A stretch of 64,000 bases of DNA from Hydra vulgaris (taxonomy: Eukaryota > Cnidaria > Hydrozoa > Anthoathecata > Hydridae). This document shows positions 1-12,476 of this stretch, piece after piece. The position numbers and the translations under genes are program-made. The stretch's first letter is position 1; every line of letters begins with the position of its first letter. Below the pieces are notes generated by a model, which saw only the letters and a program-made list of their open reading frames with translations, did no database searches and had not been told where the DNA came from. The stretch covers positions 23,430,001 to 23,494,000 of the forward strand of contig NC_088932.1 in NCBI RefSeq assembly GCF_038396675.1, in the 5' to 3' direction.

Positions 1-30
1 ATATTTGTGGTCTTTGAAGTAACTTTTCTT

Positions 31-2828
31 CTGTTGAGTTTTATCTCTTGCAAAGTTCACCAGACCTACTTGCTCTTTGTGAGACTAATTTGAGTTGAGC
101 TGTCTCATCTTGCGATCTTAGTGTTGATGGTTATCTTCCTTTAATTTGTAAAGACTCCAATAGTCACATGCTTCGCCTGGGCATTTACATTCGTAAGAAT
201 TCACCCATTTGTCGTGAAACTTGATTTGAATCCACAGACTATTCTTTCATGTGCTTTCTTTTAGCACCACTTCACTCTATTGCCTTTCTCTTTGTTCTAT
301 ATCGCTCTCCTTCATCTCAAGACTGCACTTTTTTTGATGTTATTTCTGATTATATCGACATAGCCTTCTCTCTTTATCCATCAGCTAATATAGTTGTTGT
401 CGGTGACTTTAATGCTCACCACTCTGAATGGCTTGGCTCTAGTGTCAGTGATTATGCAGGCATTAAAGCCCACAACTTTTGTCTTTCTCAATCCCTAAAT
501 CAAATAGTCAACTTTCCCACTCGCTTTCCAGACAACCCAAATCATTTACCTTCTCTGCTCGACTTATGTCTTGTTTCTGATCCTAGTCAGTGCTCACAGT
601 TTGATCTCTCTAAAACAAATATCTCATTCTTCTTTGTCACTTGAATCCCCCTATTATGGTACCTCTAACAACTACAGTAAAGCTGACTGGGATTCTGTCC
701 ATGATTTTCTCCATGATTTTGTCTTCTTGTCGACAAATGTGCATCTTACATAACTTTGTGGATTCAGGCTGGCATGGAATCTTTTATTCACTCTCGACGA
801 TTCCAGGTCAAGTCTCACTCTCCTCCATGGTTTTCTTCACACTGTGCTGCTGGGATTGCCAATCGATACCGTTATTTCCATATTTATCAGCAAAACAATT
901 CTCCAGAAACAGACATCTGTTTATTACTACTTGAAACCATTGTGAAAAGGTTTTGTCTAACGCCAAAGCCTGCTATTCTCAGGTCATGAAATCTCGTATC
1001 TCGTCTCAAAAATTAGGTTCTCGTGACTTCTGGAGATTCTTAAATAATATTAATAATAAGGGCAAATCTTTAATTCGACCTCTCTTGTATGGTTCAGACT
1101 TTGTCACCTCACCTAAAGACAAAGCTGAGTTGCTTGCTAAAATATTTTCATCAATTTCATCTCTTGATTCCACTAGTTGCGTTCTACCTGATATTGCCAA
1201 CAAACAGGTTGATCCATTGCTTGACATTCGTATCACTTCAGCTTCTGTGTCTAAAGTGATTTCCTGTCTAGACTTTTCTACAGGTTGTGGCCTGGACAAC
1301 ATACCTGCTATTGTCTTGCAGAAGTGTTCTCCGAAGCTGTCGTCTATACTCTCAAAACTACTCATCAAGTGCTTATCTGAGTCTTGTTTTCAAGCCTGCT
1401 GGAACAAGGCATCTGTTATCCCTATCTTCAAAAATTCTGGAGAGCGATCTGATTTGTCGAACTACCGTCCCATTAGTCTTCTTCCTATCATAAGCAAGGT
1501 TTTTGAATCTTTAATTAACAAACACTTATTCTCTCATCTTGAATCTAATAACTTACTTTCTGACCATCAATATGGATTTCGATCTTCTCGTTCTACAGCT
1601 GATTTGCTAACAGTAATAACTGACAGGTTTTATTGTGCATTAGATGAAGGTGGAGAGGTTAAGGCCATCGCTCTTGACATTTCAAAAGCTTTTGATAAAG
1701 TGTAGCATGCTGGTCTTCTCCATAAGCTTTCTTCTTATGGTGTATCTAGCAACATCTTTAAGATTATTGAATCCTTCCTTTCCAATCATAGCATAAAAGT
1801 TGTCCTCGATGGACAGCACTTTTCTTCTTATTCTGTAACTTCAGGGGTTCCTCAAGGTTAAATCCTTGGCCCTATACTCTTTCTAATTTACATCAACGAT
1901 CTTCCAGATATTCTCACACCTAAGATGGCATTGTTTGCTGATGATACTACCATTTATTCTTGTCGTGATAAGAAACCAACACTCTTTGATTGCTTGGAGG
2001 GGGCATTTGAGCTTGAGAAGGATCTCACTTCTGCTACAGCATGGGGCTCACAGTGGCTGGTGAACTTCAATACAGATAAAACTCAATTTTTTTCAGCCAA
2101 TCGTTATAGCAATAAGTTAGATCTTCCTATATTTATGAACGGTGATGTACTCAATTAGTCACCTACTCTTCATCTTCTAGGATTAACTCTTACTTCCACT
2201 CCTTCTTGGAAACCATATATCAAATCAGTTGCAAAATTAGCATCTGCTAAGGTTGCATCACTTTATCGAGCTAATCACTTTCTTATTTCGGACTCTATTC
2301 TTTATCTCTATAAATCTCAAGTCCGGCCTTGTATGGAATACTGTTGCCATATCTGGGGCGGATCTTCTAACGATGCCCTTTCTCTTTAAGACAAGGTGCA
2401 AAAATGCATTTTAAACATAGTTGGACCTGCTCTTGCAGTCAACCTCCAACCACGACGATGTGATTATCATGATGTGATAATCACATCGTCGTAATGTTGC
2501 TTCTCTTTCTCTTTTCTACAAATACTATAATGGGCACTGCTCTAAAGAGCTAGCGTCTCTTGTGCCATCTACTAAAATTCATTCTCGTGTTACTCGTCAT
2601 TCAATTAAGTCTCATCCTTTTTCTGTTACTGTTCCTAAGTGCTCCAAAAACACTTATTTTTCTAGATTTTTTCCTCGAACATTAGCTCTATGGAATTCGC
2701 TTCCTTCATCTTGTTTTCCTGATTCATATAATTTGCATTCCTTTAAGTCATCCGTCAATCGTTATCTTGCTCTACAATCTTCATCTTTTATCTTTCAGTT
2801 ACTTCCAACTTTAATTAGTGGCTGCTAG
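31..2828 (+). pseudogene. LINE endonuclease-reverse transcriptase polyprotein, broken
   Basis: The product would nick the target site and copy element RNA into DNA. An APE-type endonuclease is visible through the motifs LALCETNL (near 85), YRSPSS and VVGDFNAHH (near 390-420). The reverse transcriptase runs from about 950 to 2400: NYRPISLLPIISKVFE, QYGFRSSRST, ALDISKAFDKV, SGVPQG and the catalytic FADD box at 1930. The C-terminal part ends near 2828. Breaks visible are a stop after KAFDKV at 1704 (probably Trp to stop), a stop inside the PQGS box near 1860, stops near 2157 and 2388, and frameshifts between 645 and 950. A hairpin at 2452-2492 also disrupts the frame. Confidence 0.9.
2452..2492. 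repeat. Hairpin with 18-bp perfect arms and 5-base loop
   Basis: Arms 2452-2469 and 2475-2492 are exact reverse complements. The sister LINE copy near 41455-41480 has only the right-arm sequence, so the left arm is an added inverted copy of it. Confidence 0.9.
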
Positions 2829-2878
2829 CAGCCTTGTTGGAAGCGAAGATGTTTAAAAAATAAATAAATAAATAAAAA

Positions 2879-3582
2879 TAAAAAATGAAAAAAATTAAAA
2901 CTACATACAAGTCTTTATTTTTGGAACTCTAACATTCTCTAACAAGCTAATATCTTAGTTCCTGGGATCTTTGAATTATTAAGAGTTTACTGCAATATGT
3001 TAAGCTATTTGTTAATTTTGTGACGCTATTGTTGTAATGTTTTGTGTTGATAGACGACTTGGCTTAACTTAAAGTTGATTTCTATCATTAAAAATGATTA
3101 TTTGGTCATTTTTTTTCTGGCAACATATAATCTATTATGTATTATATTATTATACTATTATATAATATATCAATGGCTACATATAATTATTCATTAAAAG
3201 TCTAGAATTCATTTTTTAAATAATAACCTACATTTTTTTCTTATTGTGATTATTTCTTTATAGTGTTACTTTTTCAAAAACAGTTCATAATACAAACTTG
3301 CAACAAAAATCTTGAAACTTTCCTGAAAAAAATCAATCTCCTAAAGTAAGTTATTTGTTATCTATTTAGTCAAATTTTTAGATTTTCAAATAAATAAATA
3401 GAGTATATAGCTCATTAAGGTGTATTAAGTGTTTCCAATAAAAATTATACTACATTTTTAGGTCAAATTCCTCCTCTTATGACTGATTTTTGGAAGTTTT
3501 CCTGCAGAATAATTTTATATAAAATAATTAAAGAAATCATCTGTATGTTGATCATTTTCTAAAAGCTAAAACAAAGTCTCAT
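2879..3582. other. AT-rich intergenic or intronic DNA, no gene seen
   Basis: No open frame with a recognisable product. It has TA-rich runs near 3130-3170. If the minus-strand TRIP4-like gene continues leftwards, this would be intron. Confidence 0.5.
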
Positions 3583-6040
3583 TAATCTTCACAGCATTTA
3601 TTAAGAACTATATCACAATGATACAATGTTATTATTATTCTTCACAGCATTTATTAAGAACTATATCACAATGATACAATGTTATTATTAATCTTCATAG
3701 TATTTATTGAGAACTATATCACAATGAAACAATGTTATTATTAATCTTCATAGTATTTATTAAGAACTATATCACAATGAAACAATGTTATTATTAATCA
3801 TCATAGTATTTATTAAGAACTATATCACAATTAAACAATGTTAATATTAATCTTCATAGTATTTATTGAGAACTATATCACAATGAAACAATGTTATTAT
3901 TAATCTTCATAGTATTTATTGAGAACTATATCACAATGAAACAATGTTATTATTAATCTTCATAGTATTTATTAAGAACTATATCACAATGAAACAATGT
4001 TATTATTAATCTTCACAGCATTTATTAAGAACTATATCACAATGAAACAATGTTATTATTAATCTTCATAGTATTTATTAAGAACTATATCACAATGAAA
4101 CAATGTTATTATTAATCTTCATAGTATTTATTGAGAACTATATCACAATGAAACAATGTTATTATTAATCTTCATAGCATTTATTAAGAACTATATCACA
4201 ATGAAACAATGTTATTATTAATCTTCATAGTATTTATTAAGAACTATATCACAATGAAACAATGTTATTATTAATCTTCATAGTATTTATTAAGAACTAT
4301 ATCACAATTAAACAATGTTATTATTAATCTTCATAGTATTTATTGAGAACTATATCACAATGAAACAATGTTATTATTAATCTTCATAGCATTTATTAAG
4401 AACTATATCACAATGAAACAATGTTATTATTAATCTTCATAGTATTTATTAAGAACTATATCACAATGAAACAATGTTATTATTAATCTTCATAGTATTT
4501 ATTAAGAACTATATCACAATGAAACAATGTTATTATTAATCTTCATAGCATTTATTAAGAACTATATCACAATGAAACAATGTTATTATTAATCTTCATA
4601 GTATTTATTAAGAACTATATCACAATGAAACAATGTTATTATTAATCTTCATAGCATTTATTAAGAACTATATCACAATGAAACAATGTTATTATTAATC
4701 TTCATAGCATTTATTAAGAACTATATCACAATGAAACAATGTTATTATTAATCTTCATAGCATTTATTAAGAACTATATCACAATGAAACAATGTTATTA
4801 TTAATCTTCATAGTATTTATTAGGAACTATATCACAATTAAACAATGTTATTATTAATCATCATAGTATTTATTGAGAACTATATCACAATGAAACAATG
4901 TTATTATTAATCTTCGCAGCATTTATTAAGAACTATATCACAATGAAACAATGTTATTATTAATCTTCGCAGCATTTATTAAGAACTATATCACAATGAA
5001 ACAATGTTATTATTAATCTTCATAGTATTTATTAAGAACTATATCACAATTAAACAATGTTATTATTAATCTTCATAGTATTTATTAAGAACTATATCAC
5101 AATGAAACAATGTTATTATTAATCTTCACAGCATTTATTAAGAACTATATCACAATGAAACAATGTTATTATTAATCTTCATAGTATTTATTAAGAACTA
5201 TATCACAATGAAACAATGTTATTATTAATCTTCATAGTATTTATTAAGAACTATATCACAATTAAACAATGTTATTATTAATCTTCATAGTATTTATTAA
5301 GAACTATATCACAATGAAACAATGTTATTATTAATCTTCATAGTATTTATTAAGAACTATATCACAATGAAACAATGTTATTATTAATCTTCACAGCATT
5401 TATTAAGAACTATATCACAATGAAACAATGTTATTATTAATCTTCATAGTATTTATTAAGAACTATATCACAATGAAACAATGTTATTATTAATCTTCAT
5501 AGTATTTATTGAGAACTATATCACAATGAAACAATGTTATTATTAATCTTCATAGTATTTATTGAGAACTATATCACAATGAAACAATGTTATTATTAAT
5601 CTTCATAGCATTTATTAAGAACTATATCACAATGAAACAATGTTATTATTAATCTTCATAGTATTTATTAAGAACTATATCACAATGAAACAATGTTATT
5701 ATTAATCTTCATAGTATTTATTAAGAACTATATCACAATTAAACAATGTTATTATTAATCTTCATAGTATTTATTGAGAACTATATCACAATGAAACAAT
5801 GTTATTATTAATCTTCATAGCATTTATTAAGAACTATATCACAATGAAACAATGTTATTATTAATCTTCATAGTATTTATTAAGAACTATATCACAATGA
5901 AACAATGTTATTATTAATCTTCATAGTATTTATTAAGAACTATATCACAATGAAACAATGTTATTATTAATCTTCACAGCATTTATTAAGAACTATATCA
6001 CAATTAAATAATGTTATTATTAATCTTCATAGTATTTATT
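3583..6040. repeat. 53-bp satellite array, 46 full units plus a 20-bp partial unit
   Basis: The unit begins TAATCTTCATAGTATTTATT and ends TGTTATTAT. Spacing is exactly 53 bp from 3583 to 6021 with no indel. Units differ at a few diagnostic sites: TAGTA, TAGCA, CAGCA or GCAGCA after the start; TTAAG or TTGAG; and CAATGAAAC or CAATTAAAC. There is no open frame. It lies left of the TRIP4-like exons and could be in an intron of that gene. Confidence 0.97.
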
Positions 6041-6775
6041 TAATAATGAAACATTGTTTTCATTTAAATTGCTTTTATAAGTACTTTTGATACTTTTTTA
6101 TTTTAAATATATTTTTTTGTAACTTTTTTTTTTCAAAATTTGTTTTATTTTATCTCAAGAAAAATGATATTTAGATAAATATACAACCTTGAACATCATA
6201 AGCAAAAAAAAGGTGCATATATATTAATTACAGTAGTTTCTATAATTGAATTTCTTTACATGCAAACACCATTTTTAATTACTGACAATTGATGTCAAGT
6301 CAATTTGTAATTTTAGTTTGAAGCTATTTAAAGTCTGTTCCAATGAAGTAATTTACTTTATAAAGACATCAAACATTCAATTATATTGTTAGACTTTTAT
6401 CTTTACTACCTACAAGTATTAATTTATTTTTTTTAATTTCGAGAAAGACATAATTGAATTATGTTTTCATTTTATGGCTTAACCAAATATTTATCAGGTA
6501 TTAATATTTATTTACATTTTTTTAAACTTATTAATCATAAAATAATATATGTTTATAAACCAAAGATCAAAAAGAAAAAAAAGGTCAACTGACATGTAAA
6601 CAAGGAAATAAATATTTCTCTAAAAAATAAATATTTCAAGGAAATAAATATTTCTCCCAAAACTGATAATCTGACGAAACAATGACAAATTAATTATCTT
6701 ATAGCAATTTAATATTTTGAGCATAGAAAATATTACACTACGCACATAGCCAAAAAAAACAACTTATAATACTAC
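6041..6775. other. AT-rich non-coding DNA
   Basis: No supported gene. The last bases before 6776 contain the GT of a minus-strand splice donor for the exon at 6776-6952. Confidence 0.5.
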
Positions 6776-6952
6776 CTTGACTTGGTTATCTTCACTTAAG
6801 ATAATGTCTTTATCTATATTTCCATTAGTTATTTTTAATGGTGTGGATGTTGTTTCTGCATGTTTTTCTTTAATGTCATTTCTACCATTGTTGGGAAATA
6901 CTTTAACATTTTTAAAATCCTTTTGCATAACATTACTTTTTTGGTTTGATTT
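6776..6952 (-). CDS. Internal exon candidate of the TRIP4-like gene (charged linker)
   Basis: On the minus strand a frame of 59 codons is bounded by a pyrimidine-rich acceptor ending TTATTTGAG and a donor AAG/GTAGTA. Both ends are phase 0, matching the phase-0 donor of the exon at 8234-8459. The peptide is lysine, asparagine and acid rich (starting KSNQKSNVMQKDFK) with no domain I recognise. That would fit the poorly conserved linker between the N-terminal region and the zinc finger of ASC-1. It is assigned by splice logic and order, not by sequence match, so it could also be a chance frame. Confidence 0.5.
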
Positions 6953-8233
6953 CTCAAATAAAAACAAAAATTAAATTAATAAAAACAAAATTTTAGAAAT
7001 AATAAAAAGATTTTTATATTCAAACCATTTTAATTACTTTACTAAACAAAAGTTTCAGGGTTTTTTTAGCTTAGTTATAAAGTTTTAGCAAACAAATGAA
7101 AACTTTTTTATACTACTAATTTATTACAATGTTATGTTATTTATCTTACCTTACTAACTATTTGTAAAGTGACTAATGTCACCTATTCTTGAAGAGTTGT
7201 AAAAATCTTAACTTTATTCAGCTTTGACAATACTCTCTTATATAAAAAGGAGGTTGTTGGATAACCTTGGACACCTTACTATTGGATAATCACCAAAATA
7301 TAATAATATAATATATTACATAATACACTAAGTATTATAGTATATACATAATACACCAAGTTATACATAATATACCAAGTATTATAGTATATACATAATA
7401 CACCAAGTTATACATAATACACCAAGTATTATAGTAATATAATATATTACATAATACACCAAGTATAGTAACCACCAAACTATAAAAGTTTTATAGTCTG
7501 ATTATAAATACTTAACAAAATCAAGTATCAGATAAAATTATAATATAAGTAAATATAAATAAAATACCATAAACAAAAGTTTTTCTATTAAAAAGCATTT
7601 TTAGTTCAAAACTTTGAATTACTATTTGTTTGTAGTCTCTGCTGTCTAGCAGCAACTAAAATGTTTAGAGAATGGACTGAATTGAGAAAAAAATGTGAAT
7701 TTAAAAATTTGAAAATTTTTTTTTTTAGCCCAAGTCCTTTTTTGCCATTTTAAATTTTGTATACACTGTCAGGCTAAAATCAATGGTTCCTGTTTATATC
7801 TAAAAAATAAAAATAAAAAGCAAAATTTGAGAAAAACTTTTTTTTTCTTCTTTGTTTGCATTTTTTATTCAAGTTTAGTATGAATAGCTTTTTCAAAAAC
7901 AGTTTTGACTTCGTTGTTGGTTTATATAAAACAACAATCAAGTCAAAATATTGTATTTAAATAGGTCTGTCATTTTTTCCTTGCCTGGAAAACTTGACAG
8001 ACCTTTAATTATACTAGAGAACCATTAAGACTATAAAAAGATGAAATAACTGTGTAATAAATTTGATGTGTCATTAATAATATATTAAAATATTTGTATT
8101 TGCAAAACTTGATGAATGCATTTGAATTTGGGAATCTAGAATTAAATTATTTGAAGTTGTATTTCATCAAATTTATCAGACCTCATCCCTATGATGGTCT
8201 AGACTTTTAACTATGTAAATTTAAATTAATTAC
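6953..8233 (-). other. Putative intron with an AT-rich tandem block at about 7290-7480
   Basis: This lies between the two splice-compatible exons. From about 7290 to 7480 a block of TACATAATACACCAAGT and TATTATAGTATA units repeats several times irregularly. No coding frame is seen. Confidence 0.5.
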
Positions 8234-8459
8234 CTCCAAATCTTTTTTAGCAGTTTTATTTCTCTTTTGAGAAAAATCATCATTTCTTTTTTTATCCAAA
8301 GTAGAATCTCCGCCTACGCTGTTTATTTTGTACTTATCAAGTGGCTTCCATCTTTTTAAAAAGTCCTCAAAAAATTGTTTTGACTTTGGTTGATTAAAGT
8401 CAAGAAGACTTCTAAAATATTCTTGAATATCTCTCTCACTTTCAAACAATAGAATATAG
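8234..8459 (-). CDS. TRIP4: Exon resembling the N-terminal region of TRIP4 / ASC-1 (activating signal cointegrator 1)
   Basis: A minus-strand exon of 226 bp lies between a strong acceptor (TTTTTTTATTTTCAG) and donor GAG/GTAATT. After one split-codon base it reads YILLFESERDIQEY, then FRSLLDF, then PKSKQFFEDFLKRW and a lysine-rich tail. From memory, the N-terminal region of vertebrate TRIP4 has the same pattern, with an ES..(E/D)I.EY..(L)L block followed by K.QF.E.L...W. TRIP4 is a subunit of the ASC-1 helicase complex, which acts in transcription coactivation and ribosome or alkylation-damage rescue. Its zinc finger and ASCH domain are not in this window and should lie left of it; the first exon was not found. 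The family call is good but rests on about 40 aligned residues. Confidence 0.72.
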
Positions 8460-8699
8460 CTGAAAATAAAAAAATACATGTACATTGGTACTTTCCACCT
8501 CCCAGTTTCACGTCCCAGAGATCAACAATTTTTTCTAATCTTTTTATTATACTTTCCATGACTGGAAAAAATTTTCAAAAAACTTCATTTTTATACTCTT
8601 GGGCTTATTTGAGTGCACAGAAAATGCACTTGAATAAACTTTACTGTTTGGAAATTTGAAGTTTAATAGTTCTACTAGGTGATGAATTATAAAGAAAAA

Positions 8700-8842
<143 letters not shown>

Positions 8843-9055
8843 CTGATATTTATTCTTTGATAGAAAAAATCAGATAATTCATGGAAACATTTTAAAAAAT
8901 TTCCACTAAAAATGATATCATTTTATAAAAATATGTAAAAGAGATGCTTCAATTTTAAAAGTTTTGTTATTGTGTCCAAAAAAGCTTGATCCATTTAGAA
9001 GATCCATTTAACTTTTATTTTGCAAAAAAAAATCTATTATCTGCTGTTATTGGTA

Positions 9056-9104
9056 CATTGCAACTAATCAAAATGGCTGTTTGCCATTTTGATTAGTTGC
9101 AATG
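9056..9104. repeat. Perfect hairpin, 22-bp arms, 5-base loop
   Basis: Arms 9056-9077 and 9083-9104 are exact reverse complements around TGTTT. It is one of a recurring class of such hairpins in this window. Confidence 0.93.
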
Positions 9105-9197
9105 TTAATGTTAATTTAATAACAACCGTTGTCACATTAAAATTTATGTTGGATAAAATATCAAAGCAAAGTCTACCATTAAGTTTAGAAATAAAAG

Positions 9198-9506
9198 ATG
9201 CCAAAATTTTTGCGACAAAAAATTATATTTTCTGATGTTTTAGATCATCTTCACAATCTAAATCCTAGTGATCATGGTTTATTTAACTACAATGCAAAGA
9301 GTTCAATTTTGAAGTTTATTATTAAACTTGCACAGCGACTTGAACAAAATGAAAACAATTTAATCATAGTTGATCAAGAAATAGATAAAAGCAACAGTAT
9401 TGAAAATGACTGCTGTGTGGTCATGACATCATCACAAGAAACAATCATTTCATTGAAAGACAAATTGCATGATAATATAAATGAAAAATTAGTGAAAATT
9501 CCTTAA
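9198..9506 (+). CDS. Unrecognised 102-residue open frame
   Basis: It starts at an ATG with an in-frame TAA just six bases upstream and reads MPKFLRQKIIFSDVLDHL onwards, with a hydrophilic, acidic C-terminal half. No motif, signal peptide or membrane segment is evident. A fragment of LINE family A begins directly after its stop, so it may be the truncated start of a host or transposon gene. Composition is more protein-like than the surrounding AT-rich DNA, but the length is within what chance allows. Confidence 0.3.
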   Translation: MPKFLRQKIIFSDVLDHLHNLNPSDHGLFNYNAKSSILKFIIKLAQRLEQNENNLIIVDQEIDKSNSIENDCCVVMTSSQETIISLKDKLHDNINEKLVKIP

Positions 9507-9517
9507 ATGCATCTAAT

Positions 9518-10030
9518 AGGTTTTATCATGCATTAGATAAAGGTGGGGAGATTAAGGCCGTCGCTATTGACATTGCTACAGCTTTTGATAAAGATTGGAA
9601 CTCTTCTCCATAAGCTTTCTTCTTACGGTGTATTTAGTAACATCTTTAATATTATTAAATCCTTTCTTTCCAATTGTAGTAAAAAAGTTGTCCTCGATGG
9701 ACACCACTTTTCTTCATATTCTGTAACTTCAGGGGGTTCCTAAAAATTCAATCCTTGGTCCTATACTCTTTTTAATTTACATCAACGATCTTCCAGATAT
9801 TCTCACATCTAAGGTGACATTGTTCACTGATGATACTACCATTTATTCTTATCATGATAAGAAGCTAACACTCTCTGATTGCTTGGAGGGGGCATTTGAG
9901 CTTGAAAAGGATCTCACATCTGCAACAACATGGGGCTCACAGTGGCTGGTGAACTTTAATTCAGACAAAACTCAATTTTTTTCAGCTATCCGTTATCGCA
10001 ATAATTTAGATCTTTCTATATTTATGAACG
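9518..10030 (+). mobile_element. LINE family A fragment (reverse transcriptase core)
   Basis: The sequence closely follows 1628-2142 of the first LINE. It includes ALDKGGEIKAVAIDI, the SFLSN region, the VTSGG remains of the PQG box, and FTDDTTIYS, where the first residue pair of the catalytic FADD has become FTDD. Frameshifts are present near 9590 and 9735. It is truncated at both ends; the right end runs directly into the inverted repeat at 10036-10163. Confidence 0.88.
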
Positions 10031-10035
10031 GTAAT

Positions 10036-10059
10036 TACTTGTTTTAGTTAGAATATTAC

Positions 10060-10099
<40 letters not shown>

Positions 10100-10163
10100 T
10101 ATATATATAAATGTCTATATATATATATATATATATAAAGTAATATTCTAACTAAAACAAGTA
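10036..10163. repeat. Inverted repeat around a TA tract
   Basis: Arms beginning TACTTGTTTTAGTTAGAATA at 10036 and ending at 10163 are reverse complements. They enclose about 70 bp of TA repeat with two GTCTATATA interruptions. It could be a tiny MITE or a snap-back duplication at the LINE breakpoint. Confidence 0.85.
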
Positions 10164-10508
10164 TTTATAAAACACACACAAACCAATTATTAAAGCATTA
10201 AATTTGTCAAAAGACAACATACTAAAATTTATTAAAACATCGGTAGCAAATAGTGATTATCATTAATAATAATTCTAAACATAATGCATAGAAACTAGTT
10301 CATTGATTATTCTTCTTTTTTTTTTATTACATGATACATGTACAGTTTTATAACAATGCCACAAATTTTACAGCCATAACATTTCCTTCAGTATTTAGAA
10401 TGATGAAGAGGGATGAAGAGAATTGATCGAAACTAATTGAACATTTATATTTTTATATTTCGTTTTAAGAGTTTTATATTTTATTAGTTTTATAATTTTA
10501 TTATTTTT
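10164..10508. other. AT-rich DNA, no gene seen
   Basis: Only low-complexity AT and a poly-T run at 10315-10325 are visible. Confidence 0.5.
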
Positions 10509-10929
10509 ATGTTACAATATAATGCAATACATGCTGTACATACATACATACCAAACATGTTACAATATAATGCAATACATGCTGAATTTTTAATTAGCAA
10601 AACAATTAAACATTACAACAGCAACAATTCCCATGTGTATCTATGCTCTTTAGATGCAAAAAAAGCTTTTGATAGCTGTAACTGGGATATCCCATTTGAT
10701 AAATTATACTTCAAAAAAAAATTACCACTCTGTATAGTTGATGTTATCTCTTCGTTATATAACAATAGTAGTGCAACAGTCTCATATCAAGGTTGTAAAT
10801 CAAACTCTTTCTTCTTAAGCAAGGAGTAAGACAAGGATCGATTCTTTCACCTCACTTCTATAACATTTACACTGAAAGTCTTCTTGAAACTATTAAAAAT
10901 CAAGGTATTTTGGACACATCTATATATGG

Positions 10930-11866
10930 AGTAATTCCATGTCAATTGAACCAGGCCATGTCACCATACATCTCAGATTTTGCTGAATTTTATACAGTTG
11001 AGAGTACTTAGTAAAACAAGAAATTCTTGAAAATTTTAGCCTCTAGCTCCAAGAGGATCCTGAAATATGATCATTTTACTTTCATATGATCTTAGCCAGG
11101 CCCCTCTTGTCCTCTCAGAACTGAGATCTTTGTTTAAAGGTTCCAAGTCACAAAGCTTTAAAAATATTTGATATTTTGACTTAAAAATTTGTACCTGACT
11201 ATTTTCAGGGTTGAAGAATCCAATGAAATAATTAAAAATATAAAAAAATATTTTTAAGTACCTGTAATTATCAATTTAAATCAATTTAGGCAATTTTTTA
11301 TATACCTGATTTTGATGCTCAAGAAACCCACGTGGCCTTGATGATATTAAAAAAAAAAATTTTACACATTATTCTAAATTTTATGATCTTTCAGAAAACA
11401 TAAGAATTTTGATCTGCAAGTATATGGACTTCCATATATGGATAAGGGGGCACAGGCCCCACTTTTCTGTAGCGGAATCTTGCAATACATTTTCCTCTAC
11501 CTTTCAGATTAGCTAGAGCTATGAAAGTTTCTGTATTTTTTTAGTGTCAATAAACGAGCATTTTAAAATTAAAAAAGAGCCCAAGAAACTAGGGGAGGGG
11601 GCTGGGGGCATGTGCCCCACTTTTTTGAGCAGAATCTTGAGATGAATTTTTCACTATCTTCCAGACAAGCTGCAGCTCTGAAACTTTCAGCATTTGTGTA
11701 GTCCTGATGAACATGCGTTGAAAATTATGAAAATTATTTCAGGTCAGATGACCAGATAGTCCATGGGGCTGGGGCACCTGGGACCATGCCCCACATTTTT
11801 TCTCAAAAAAAAAATTTTTTTTCTTCAAAACTTATTTAAGATAACTTTAAAACTATTGTCTTCAAA
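10930..11866. repeat. Left long terminal inverted repeat
   Basis: It pairs with 14221-15170. It has two similar internal blocks, each centred on a run such as GGGGGCACAGGCCCCAC or GGGGGCATGTGCCCCAC, plus a third near 11765, so the TIR itself holds imperfect sub-repeats. Confidence 0.92.
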
Positions 11867-11889
11867 TTTTTTTTTAGATTTTCATTTTT

Positions 11890-11965
11890 AACAATGTTAA
11901 ACATTTCATATGTTTAACAATGTTATCAATGTTTCCCAAAAATTTGGGAAACATTGATAACATTG
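11890..11965. repeat. Two overlapping hairpins next to the left TIR
   Basis: Arms 11890-11903 with 11911-11924, and 11918-11940 with 11943-11965 (23-bp perfect arms, 2-base loop), share sequence. This looks like successive snap-back duplications. Confidence 0.9.
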
Positions 11966-12476
11966 CTTCCCAAATTTTTGTGATTTATATTTGTTCCATT
12001 TGGTTTTGATCATTCTATGTTCAATAATCTTTTAAAAATGTTTTAAGAAGCTTAATGTTTATAAGAATTTTGATTTGCATGTATAAGATTAAAAACAGTC
12101 TAAAGTAATGATTTTAACAGTATTTTATTTTGTATAATTTAAAATTTGAATTAAAAAAGAAAAATATATTTTGCTAATTCTAAAATGGTAACAGCAAGTT
12201 GTTAACAGAAACAAAAAACATCCTGTCATTACACTAGTATAGAAGAAAATTGTTACCTATTAAAGTCATTATTAACATTTCTAACATTAACAAATTGAGT
12301 ATAATTAAACTTTGTGAAAAGGAAACTTTTTTTTTGTCAAAGTAAGATAAAAGAAATCAATCACTGTTTAGTTTTGTATTACCATGGTGATTGCTTAAGT
12401 TGCTTTCATTAAATTAATTACTATTGGTTTCTCATTTTTAAATTAATCTCAAATTGTTTTTAGTGTTACAGTAAGA

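Larger units (their letters stand above)
1..2878 (+). mobile_element. Non-LTR retrotransposon (Jockey/CR1-type LINE, family A), nearly full length
   Basis: Endonuclease and reverse transcriptase reading frames lie in order on the plus strand and end in an A-rich tail of TAAA/AATA units from about 2851. The left end is cut by the window edge inside the endonuclease domain. Related fragments of the same family occur at 9518-10030 and 41351-41834, and a more diverged relative at 53010-53720, so the family was repeatedly active. Stop codons are few, which suggests a fairly recent but inactive copy. The Jockey versus CR1 assignment is from motif style only. Confidence 0.9.

Noticed and set aside
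3583..6040. CRISPR-like array
   Set aside because: The repeats are continuous 53-bp units with no unique spacers, and the context is eukaryotic; it is a satellite.
6777..6974. Plus-strand frame opposite the exon at 6776-6952
   Set aside because: The minus strand has splice sites in matching phase; the plus frame has none.
8485..8559. First exon of the TRIP4-like gene ([16 protein letters not shown])
   Set aside because: It lies directly before the acceptor of the next exon without a plausible donor at a workable distance, and lacks the expected pre-ESERDI sequence.
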